NCBI GenBank assembly: GCA_004357015.1
Contig: SMXE01000001.1
Coordinates: 1-6,041, forward strand
Length of the DNA stretch: 6,041 nt
Origin: Caldithrix sp.
Lineage (GTDB): Bacteria > Zhuqueibacterota > Zhuqueibacteria > Oceanimicrobiales > Oceanimicrobiaceae
Reading direction: 5' to 3'
The translations under genes and the position numbers were made by a program. The notes beneath the pieces were generated by a model. The model saw only the letters and a program-made list of their open reading frames with translations. It had not been told where the DNA came from and searched no databases. Positions 1 to 5,489 of this stretch are shown one piece after another. Numbering within the stretch: the stretch's first letter is position 1; every line of letters begins with the position of its first letter.

Positions 1-23
1 AAATCGGCAGGTTGCGATCTACT

Positions 24-69
24 AAGTAACATCACTTTCAGCCGTGCCCGCGCGGAACACGGGTTACTT
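24..69 (+). promoter_or_regulatory. Nested inverted repeat in the leader of the sugar kinase gene
   Basis: A 7-base arm (AAGTAAC, 24-30) is matched by GTTACTT (63-69). Inside it lies a 5-base arm pair, CCGTG (42-46) with CACGG (58-62). On the right side the two arms are contiguous; on the left they are separated by an 11-base bulge. The structure ends 18 bases before the ATG at 88. It has no following T-run, so it is not a convincing terminator. It could be a leader structure or an operator-like site, or it could be chance. Confidence 0.25.
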
Positions 70-87
70 TGCGAACAGAACGATCTT

Positions 88-957
88 ATGAAAATCTTCA
101 ACTTTGGTTCTCTCAACATCGATCATGTCTATGCGGTTGAGGGGTTCGTTCAACCGGGTGAGACCATTGCCAGCCTTGAATATCAACGATTTTGTGGCGG
201 GAAGGGCGGCAATCAGTCCGTGGCTTTGGCGTATGCCGGCGCCCATGTTTGCCATGTGGGAAGAGTGGGGGCCGATGGTGAATGGTTAAAGGACAGACTG
301 GCAGAAAGTGGCGTGGACGTATTCCATATTGCCACTGGTTCAGAACACACGGGTCATGCCATTATTCAAGTAGACCGGGAGGGCGAAAATTCAATCATTG
401 TTTTTGGCGGCGCCAACCGGACGCTTAGTGAAGCTGATGTTGACCTTGTTCTTGGGGCTGCGGAAATGGGTGATTACGTTCTTACTCAAAACGAGACCAA
501 TTGTGTAGATATTTTGCTTGACAAGGCATGGGAACAAGAGTTGTTCACAGTATTTAATCCCGCGCCGATTACAGCGTCCGTGCGAGGGTATCCTCTTGAT
601 AAAGTTAACCTTTTTATTCTGAACGAAACGGAAGGCAAGAGTCTGACTGGAAAATCGGCGCCAGATGAAATTCTTGCTGCTCTGCTTCAGCGTTATCCGC
701 ATTCGGGTGTTGTCCTGACTCTTGGCAGCAGAGGAGCGCAATATCGTGACAAAGAAATGGCGATAAGTGTTCCGGCCGAGAAGGTTGAAGTCGTTGACAC
801 CACTGCTGCCGGCGACACGTTTATTGGCTACTTCCTTGCTGAACTTTCCAAGGGGTCTGAAATAGAATACTGCCTGAAGCTGGCTTGCAAAGCGTCTGCA
901 ATCTGTGTTCAGACACGGGGGGCGGCTGACTCTATACCCAAGCGTAGCGATGTATGA
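88..957 (+). CDS. Ribokinase-like PfkB-family carbohydrate kinase
   Basis: This is a complete 289-residue cytoplasmic sugar kinase that would transfer the gamma-phosphate of ATP to a hydroxymethyl group of a sugar, most likely ribose or a related pentose. The N-terminal NFGSLNID (5-12) and GETI (24-27) segments lead into GGKGGNQ (37-43), the PfkB sugar-binding signature. GEN.I...GGAN (99-110), NPAP (157-160), NETE (179-182) and TLGSRGA (211-217) follow in family order. The second PfkB signature, DTTAAGDTF (237-245), gives the anion hole and the catalytic base Asp243. A ribokinase-type RGAADSIP stretch (277-284) closes the protein. E. coli ribokinase is about 309 residues, so this one is slightly short but whole. 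The ATG start lies directly before the conserved N-terminal strand; no clear Shine-Dalgarno sequence precedes it. The substrate cannot be fixed, since PfkB kinases for other sugars or nucleosides share these motifs. It is alone on this strand and meets the response regulator stop to stop. Confidence 0.93.
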   Translation: MKIFNFGSLNIDHVYAVEGFVQPGETIASLEYQRFCGGKGGNQSVALAYAGAHVCHVGRVGADGEWLKDRLAESGVDVFHIATGSEHTGHAIIQVDREGENSIIVFGGANRTLSEADVDLVLGAAEMGDYVLTQNETNCVDILLDKAWEQELFTVFNPAPITASVRGYPLDKVNLFILNETEGKSLTGKSAPDEILAALLQRYPHSGVVLTLGSRGAQYRDKEMAISVPAEKVEVVDTTAAGDTFIGYFLAELSKGSEIEYCLKLACKASAICVQTRGAADSIPKRSDV

Positions 958-2331
958 TTATCGGCGATCCGCCACCTGCCTCACATCAATTCCCAACTCG
1001 TGAATTTTGCGATAAAGCGATGACAAACTTAAGCCCAGCAGTTTCGCGGCTTCGTTCTTGTCTTGCTCCGCGGCGTCCAGCGCTTTCAGGATCATATCGG
1101 CTTCAAATCTTCGCACCGAGCTCTTCAAGTCGGGACCGCTTGCGCCAGTAGTTCCCGGCCGTCTGATGAGGTGCGGGAACTGCTGAATGGTGAGCAGGTC
1201 TGAGTCACACAGAATCATGGCGCGTTCGATGGCGTTTTCCAGCTCCCGGATATTTCCTTTCCATTCCTGCTCCATGAGGAATTGCAGCGTTTCCGGGTCC
1301 ACGCCCCGGATATGCTTGTTGATCTGAGCATTGTGAGTGGCGACGAAGTGATCGATCAGATCCGGAATGTCCTCGACGCGATCCCTCAGTGGCGGAATCT
1401 CAATGCCAACCACATTCAGGCGATAGTACAAATCCTCGCGAAAGTTTCCTTGCTCCACCTCATCGAGCAGGTTCTTATTGGTTGCTGCGATGATGTGTAC
1501 ATCGACAATTTCTGGCGTGGTGCTACCGGCCGGCAAGATCTCCTTCTGCTCGATGGCGCGCAAAAGCTTGACCTGCAGGTTCAGCGGAACACTGACAATT
1601 TCGTCCAGGAAAATCGTGCCCCGATCCGCAACCTTAAACAGGCCTTGTTTATCCCGTGTGGCGCCCGTAAAGGATCCCTTCACATGGCCAAACAACTCGC
1701 TCTCGATAAGATTTTCCGGGAAGGCTGCGCAGTTGATGGGCACAAAGGGCTTGCCGGCACGCGGACTCTTTCGGTGCAGAGCGCGGGCGATCAACTCTTT
1801 TCCCGTGCCGCTGCCTCCCGTAATGAGCACGGTCGAGACCAGCGGTGCAACCCGGTCCACCATGTTCAGGACGCTGCGCAGGGCAGCGCTATTTCCGATG
1901 ATCTCATGCGTAGTCACTCCTTTTGCGAGCTGTGCTTTTAAATAGGTGTTTTCCTGCGCCAGATCTTGCCGTTCGATGGCCCGTTCAACCGTGCTCAAGA
2001 TAACAGCCTTTTTGAACGGCTGGGTGATGAAATCATAAGCGCCCTCTTTCATCGCTTCCACGGCCCGCTCCACGGTACCATGCCCCGTTATCAGGATTAC
2101 TTCGGTCCTCGGGTGCTCTTTCTTCACGCCCACCAGCAATTGGAACCCATCATCGTCCGGCATCTGCAAGTCGGAAAGCACCACATCCACCGACGATTTT
2201 TTCAGCACCTTTAACGCTTCGTGCCCGGATGAAGCTGTCTTCGTTATATAACCCGCATTGCCAAGCACCTTTTTGAGAGAAGTCCGGATGCTCGCTTCAT
2301 CGTCAACAATCAGCACTGATCTTGGTTCCAA
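958..2331 (-). CDS. NtrC-family sigma-54-dependent response regulator (receiver, AAA+, Fis-type HTH)
   Basis: This 457-residue cytoplasmic regulator should open promoters bound by sigma-54 RNA polymerase using ATP. The receiver (about 5-115) keeps the acid pocket Asp10/Asp11, phosphoacceptor Asp54, Thr82 and Tyr99, but the invariant lysine of the usual TKPF segment is Gln104 (TQPF). A linker helix (about 116-142) joins the AAA+ domain (about 143-390). That domain has Walker A GGSGTGKE (172-179), a sigma-54 contact loop GSFTGA (219-224) where GAFTGA is usual, Walker B GTIFLDEI (238-245), FREDLYYRLN with arginine-finger candidates (297-306) and sensor-2 GNIRELEN (359-366). A Fis-type helix-turn-helix sits at about 425-446. 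The length is typical of the family. The start is TTG: GAGGA lies six bases upstream, and the translation from there begins just before the first receiver strand. It follows the remains of a histidine kinase whose stop is 9 bases upstream, its presumed former partner. Target genes are unknown. Confidence 0.95.
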   Translation of the reverse strand: MEPRSVLIVDDEASIRTSLKKVLGNAGYITKTASSGHEALKVLKKSSVDVVLSDLQMPDDDGFQLLVGVKKEHPRTEVILITGHGTVERAVEAMKEGAYDFITQPFKKAVILSTVERAIERQDLAQENTYLKAQLAKGVTTHEIIGNSAALRSVLNMVDRVAPLVSTVLITGGSGTGKELIARALHRKSPRAGKPFVPINCAAFPENLIESELFGHVKGSFTGATRDKQGLFKVADRGTIFLDEIVSVPLNLQVKLLRAIEQKEILPAGSTTPEIVDVHIIAATNKNLLDEVEQGNFREDLYYRLNVVGIEIPPLRDRVEDIPDLIDHFVATHNAQINKHIRGVDPETLQFLMEQEWKGNIRELENAIERAMILCDSDLLTIQQFPHLIRRPGTTGASGPDLKSSVRRFEADMILKALDAAEQDKNEAAKLLGLSLSSLYRKIHELGIDVRQVADRR

Positions 2332-2337
2332 GTTTCA

Positions 2338-2342
2338 TCCTC
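2338..2342 (-). promoter_or_regulatory. Shine-Dalgarno GAGGA deciding a TTG start
   Basis: Reading the minus strand, GAGGA is followed by the spacer TGAAAC and then TTG. It overlaps the TGA that ends the reconstructed histidine-kinase frame (2343-2341). A nearby ATG (2337-2335) is out of frame with the regulator and reaches a stop after 11 codons, so TTG is the better start. The arrangement looks like a former kinase-regulator pair coupled in translation. Confidence 0.7.
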
Positions 2343-2808
2343 ACTGTTCGGTGACCAGCGGCAATTTCATGGTGAAGGTTGCGCTTCGCCTGATCTACTG
2401 GTGCAAAATATTTGCCTGCTTGTGTTCATTGACAACCTGCTGCGTAATTGCGAGTCCCAGCGCGGTGTCAAACATTTTGGTGGTAAAAAAGGGATTGAAA
2501 ATATCGTTGAGCATATCCTCCTGGATGTCCACGCCAGAGCCCTGAATATGCAGGATGCCGTGTGAGTTTGTCTTTTGCAGCCAGATTTTGAGCTTGCTAC
2601 CTTTGGGCATGGCCGCAATCGTGTTACGAACCAGATTGCGCAGCACACGGAGAAACTGTGTGCGATCTTATCTTACCTCCACCGGCGAGGCAGCCGGCAC
2701 AAACTCAAATGCTATATTCTTGTGCTTCAGTTCTTCAGCTACAAATTCTGAAAACTCCTGTACCAATTTTTCGAGGTCGCCCCGCACTGGCCGCGCTTCC
2801 GGTATGCT
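2341..2808 (-). pseudogene. 5'-truncated, frameshifted sensor histidine kinase remnant (HATPase domain)
   Basis: Only the C-terminal part of a histidine kinase is recognisable. From 2808 one frame reads a linker (ARPVRGDLEKLVQEF) and then PVEVR, an in-frame TAA at 2670-2668, and DRTQFLRVLRNLVRNTIAAM, the N box of the HATPase domain. The same frame continues through IFNPFFTTK and ALGLAITQQVVNEHK. Near 2418 the homology moves to a second frame (QIFCTSRSGE). Near 2383-2384 it moves to a third (ATFTMKLPLVTEQ), where one missing base would restore the common SGEGATFT ending, and this frame stops at 2343-2341. The ATP-binding boxes are also damaged: the G1 box reads GSGVDI where DSGxGI is expected, and the G2 box reads DTALGLA where GTGLGLA is expected. 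The sensor region, dimerisation domain and phosphoacceptor histidine are absent, and the in-frame TGA at 2811-2809 closes the frame upstream. It is the apparent former partner of the downstream response regulator. An NtrB/NtrY or AtoS-like kinase would fit; the subfamily cannot be settled. Confidence 0.87.
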
Positions 2809-2995
2809 TCAGGCAGGAATCTCTTACCTAAATCAGGGGATTCCGGCACAACAAAATGGCCGGAATGACTGCCCAGATCGAGTTTTCGTTCAGACACTAA
2901 AACAAAATAGAGCATAACAGGAAAACTTACAAGCAATTTAAGAGGACGAGATCTAGGGAAATTGAGATGAAGTCCGGATCGTTTCGACAGGTATT
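2809..2995. other. Spacer between the debranching enzyme stop and the kinase remnant
   Basis: This 187-base stretch has no coding signal I recognise. Its minus-strand frames show no histidine-kinase H box or sensor domain. It is somewhat AT-rich towards 2900-2945. Apart from the inverted repeat at 2840-2866 I see no structure. I find no hairpin followed by a T-run after the GH13 stop. It may be eroded sequence from the lost front part of the kinase gene. Confidence 0.5.
2840..2866. repeat. Perfect 8-bp inverted repeat with 11-base loop
   Basis: ATTCCGGC (2840-2847) and GCCGGAAT (2859-2866) are exact reverse complements separated by ACAACAAAATG. On the minus strand the left side reads GTCATTCCGGC and the right side GCCGGAATCC, the general shape of small dispersed palindromes built on GTCATTCC...GGAATCC in many bacterial genomes. 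There is no T-run on either side, so an intrinsic terminator is unlikely. Membership of a repeat family is an inference from the shape of this one copy. Confidence 0.5.
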
Positions 2996-5311
2996 TCAAT
3001 CCATGCTCTTGAGAACGAGGGCTGTACGCGACGGCAACATGATCCCACCCTGAAGCGTTTGGCCAAATACCTTGATGCCGGCACGCTTCTGCCCCACCAC
3101 TTTGCGCCACTGCCCTTGCGGCAGAACAAATTTTGCGCGTTCGGTAGGATTGGCGTTGACCAGCACCACAAAATTATGCGTATCCCCGGAGCTTGAACGC
3201 GGGAGATGGAAACCGAGGGCGAACCGGATGCTGTCATTTAGAAAACGAATTGTTCCCGGTTTGGTGCGCCGGAACGCCGGATGTTCTCTGCGAAGATGAA
3301 TCAGGCCGCGGTAAAAGTCGAACAGCTCGCGATTCAATTCTTTCTGGTCAAAATTGAGCCAGTTGGTTTCATTATCCTTATTATAAGAATTGTGATCGAT
3401 GCGGCCGACCTGCGGGTCCGGCGCATCCGTCGGCGCAATGACTTTGCTGCGGGCAAATTCCTGCCCCTCGTGCAGCATCGTAGCGCCCTGGCTGGTCATC
3501 AGAAGCACTGCTGCCAGTTTGTTCAGCTTCAACTGAGTCGGCGTCAGTTTGGCATTTGCCTCAAGGTTCGTTATTCTTTGATCCGGCTTTACTCTGCCGG
3601 CGCCTATCCGGATGAAATCGCCCAGCGTGTTGTCATCGTGCGATTCCAGATAGTTTACCGAGTGTGACTCTGAAACAAACGGCCCGCCGTATTCCTTTAA
3701 CGATCCTCTGACATAATTCTGCATGGTTTTGACGCTGTTGTCGTTCCAGTAGTTGCCGAAGATGAACCCGAGTCCGCCGCGCGGATTCTGGCCTTTAATG
3801 CCATTGCGAAATTGGTCGTTCCAGGCAGCCCACCCATGTTCCGAAAAGCCGGCGATCTGATAATCGTTCAGGCTCCACGGCTCTGCGATCAGAATTACGT
3901 TCGGATTTATTTTTCTGGCCGCGCGCGTGATTTCGTCCACCGTTTCCCAGTCAAAAACCGCCGCCAGGTCAAACCGGAAACCGTCGATGTGAAATTCGCG
4001 CAGCCAGTATTTGATGCTGTCGATGATCATCCGGCGCGCCATGGGCCGGGCGGTCCTAACCTCGTTGCCGCAGCCCGTTCCTGAATCGGTGAAATTCAGC
4101 TTGGCATCCAGCTTGAAAAAGTACTGCTTGTCCGTGTACTTGAACGGATTTAGATCGTACTGCGACACATGGTTGTACACCACATCCATGATGACCGCGA
4201 TGCCCTCTTTGTGGAACGCCTTCACCATGTCTTTGAACTCGTTCACCTGCTGGCCGCGGATGCCGTTGTAAGCACCGGTCTCCATGTTGCCGGCGGAAGC
4301 GTAGTACGACTCCGGCGCGAAGAAGTAAGACGTCATGTAGCCCCAGTGGTTGCGCTCGTACGGATTCCAGGTGTTGGTTACACCATTGACTTCCACGCCG
4401 TACGGGATCTCGATGTTGCCGAAGTCCTGGCACGGAAGCAGTTCTACTGCGTTGACGCCCAGCTCGAGAATGTGCTCGATGCCACCTTTGCCACCTTTCT
4501 CAACCAAGCCGCGATATGTGCCTTTTTGCCTGGCGCCGGCGGAGGGATGCGCGGTCAGGTCGCGCACGTGCATTTCGTAAATGATCAAGTCCTGCCACGG
4601 TGGCGTGACGAACGAGTCTCCCTGCCAATCGTAATCATCCGTCCGGAGAATGATGCTTCGGGATTCGTGCAGGTACGTATTTTTGCTGACAACGGCTTTA
4701 GAGTAGGGGTCGGCGATCACTTTGTCGGGCGTAAATTTCTCGAAAGCGTCGCGCGGCCCGTCGATTCGGTAGCCGTAGTATTTGCCCCAGAGCTCGCCCG
4801 GCTGGGCGACTTCCCAGACGCCATTCTCGTCCGGCTTCATCTCGTGCTCGGCGCCGGTTTCAACGTCGTGTTTTTCGAACAGAACCAGTGTCACAGTCGT
4901 TGCGCGCGGAGCAAAAATCCTGAAAACCGTAGCGCCGTTTTCCAACTGAAAGCCGAGTGGCTTGCCCGAAACAATCTCATCGAAAAGCACGCCGAGGTCA
5001 ACGGGCAGCCGGCCGTACTTCCCTATTTCAACGTAGCAATTGCGGCTGCGACTCAGCTCGGAGGTGGCCAGCGTGACGACCCGGCCATCAGCTTCAACAT
5101 GGTTAACTTCTACCGCACTGGTAACCGAAACATCCTCGGCCCTGAACGTGAAGCCTTCCTCATTGAAAGTCGCTTGAATATGGTTCTTGTCAATCGCTTT
5201 CGCAGACATGAGTTTAACTGCCACGTTCACCTCTTTCTTCAAACTCGACCCAGCCGGTTTAATGCCAATGCACAATAAAGCCAACAGCAGATACCATCGT
5301 AGCGCCAACAT
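2996..5311 (-). CDS. Secreted GH13 glycogen/starch debranching enzyme (pullulanase/isoamylase type)
   Basis: This complete 771-residue enzyme is predicted to hydrolyse alpha-1,6 branch points of alpha-glucans outside the cytoplasm. Residues 1-22 form a signal peptide (Arg5, hydrophobic core 6-17, likely cut near AGSS); Cys14 lacks a proper lipobox. A beta-sandwich-like region (about 28-115) resembles the N-terminal module of pullulanases, followed by a CBM48-like domain (about 118-185, VFRIFAPRATTVTLVLF). The GH13 barrel starts near IIYEMHVRD (243-251). Region I is DVVYNH (376-381). Region II is GFRFDLAAV (444-452), with nucleophile Asp448. Region III is LIAEPW (474-479), with acid/base Glu477. 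Region IV is YLESHDD (554-560), with Asp559. A C-terminal beta domain (about 685-771) ends the protein. NHWGYMT (321-327) and EPW are more isoamylase/GlgX-like than the YNWGYDP and GEGW of classical type I pullulanases, while the N-terminal modules and 411-448 are pullulanase-like. No clear Shine-Dalgarno precedes the ATG; the start is chosen because the signal peptide begins there. Confidence 0.93.
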   Translation of the reverse strand: MLALRWYLLLALLCIGIKPAGSSLKKEVNVAVKLMSAKAIDKNHIQATFNEEGFTFRAEDVSVTSAVEVNHVEADGRVVTLATSELSRSRNCYVEIGKYGRLPVDLGVLFDEIVSGKPLGFQLENGATVFRIFAPRATTVTLVLFEKHDVETGAEHEMKPDENGVWEVAQPGELWGKYYGYRIDGPRDAFEKFTPDKVIADPYSKAVVSKNTYLHESRSIILRTDDYDWQGDSFVTPPWQDLIIYEMHVRDLTAHPSAGARQKGTYRGLVEKGGKGGIEHILELGVNAVELLPCQDFGNIEIPYGVEVNGVTNTWNPYERNHWGYMTSYFFAPESYYASAGNMETGAYNGIRGQQVNEFKDMVKAFHKEGIAVIMDVVYNHVSQYDLNPFKYTDKQYFFKLDAKLNFTDSGTGCGNEVRTARPMARRMIIDSIKYWLREFHIDGFRFDLAAVFDWETVDEITRAARKINPNVILIAEPWSLNDYQIAGFSEHGWAAWNDQFRNGIKGQNPRGGLGFIFGNYWNDNSVKTMQNYVRGSLKEYGGPFVSESHSVNYLESHDDNTLGDFIRIGAGRVKPDQRITNLEANAKLTPTQLKLNKLAAVLLMTSQGATMLHEGQEFARSKVIAPTDAPDPQVGRIDHNSYNKDNETNWLNFDQKELNRELFDFYRGLIHLRREHPAFRRTKPGTIRFLNDSIRFALGFHLPRSSSGDTHNFVVLVNANPTERAKFVLPQGQWRKVVGQKRAGIKVFGQTLQGGIMLPSRTALVLKSMD

Positions 5312-5364
5312 GTTATCGGTACGTACGACCCGAAATCAGAGAATCAGTTGATTTGAATGGTGTA

Positions 5365-5393
5365 ATGGTAAGAAAACAGGTAGGAAAAAGCAA
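5365..5393 (-). promoter_or_regulatory. Candidate sigma-70-type promoter for the GH13 gene
   Basis: On the minus strand TTGCTT (5393-5388) is separated by exactly 17 bases from TACCAT (5370-5365). The matches to TTGACA and TATAAT are partial (three or four bases each). Transcription would begin roughly 45-50 bases before the ATG at 5311. The match is weak, and promoter consensus differs among phyla, so this is only a candidate. Confidence 0.25.
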
Positions 5394-5399
5394 GTGAAT

Positions 5400-5455
5400 C
5401 TCGCTGGTGCGAGTTGCGACGCGCTTTCGAAAGTGCGTCGCACGTGTGAGCCACG
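5400..5455. repeat. Cluster of three adjoining palindromes with a 28-bp central inverted repeat
   Basis: The centre (5415-5442) is a nearly perfect palindrome with 14-base arms, TGCGACGCGCTTTC and GAAAGTGCGTCGCA, meeting without a spacer; the only mispair is 5423/5434 (G opposite T). It is flanked on the left by CTCGC-TGGT-GCGAG (5400-5413) and on the right by CGTG-TGAGC-CACG (5443-5455). The set lies 35-90 bases after the stop of the kinase-like gene and about 90 bases before the GH13 start. No T-run follows directly on either strand, although on the minus strand CTTTTT occurs a little downstream of the outer hairpin. It could be a dispersed REP-like palindrome, a factor-dependent 3' end or transcript stabiliser, or a protein-binding site. 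Confidence 0.6.
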
Positions 5456-5489
5456 CCTGAGTTTTCCGGGAGTATTTTGCCGAATGACA

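Noticed and set aside
1282..1941. Open frames of 219 and 155 codons on the plus strand
   Set aside because: Both are antisense to the AAA+ domain of the response regulator and have no recognisable motifs.
2840..2866. Intrinsic terminator for the GH13 gene
   Set aside because: The hairpin is real, but no T-run follows in the minus direction, and it lies about 130 bases after the stop.
2739..3110. Minus-strand open frame of 123 codons overlapping the end of the GH13 gene
   Set aside because: Its first part is out-of-frame GH13 sequence and its end runs into the kinase remnant in a different frame; no domain or ribosome site supports it.
4169..5278. Long open frame of 369 codons on the plus strand
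   Set aside because: It lies wholly antisense to the GH13 gene, shows no recognisable domain, and the opposite strand carries all GH13 catalytic motifs. It is a shadow frame.
5263..5311. Lipoprotein signal peptide on the GH13 enzyme
   Set aside because: Cys14 is preceded by Leu-Leu and lies within the hydrophobic core, so it does not fit a lipobox; an ordinary signal peptide is more likely.
5425..5480. Sigma-54 (-24/-12) promoter upstream of the GH13 gene
   Set aside because: On the minus strand GG and GC occur nine bases apart, not the required ten, and the plus-strand candidates have spacings of eight or nine. No proper TGGCAC-N5-TTGC match was found.
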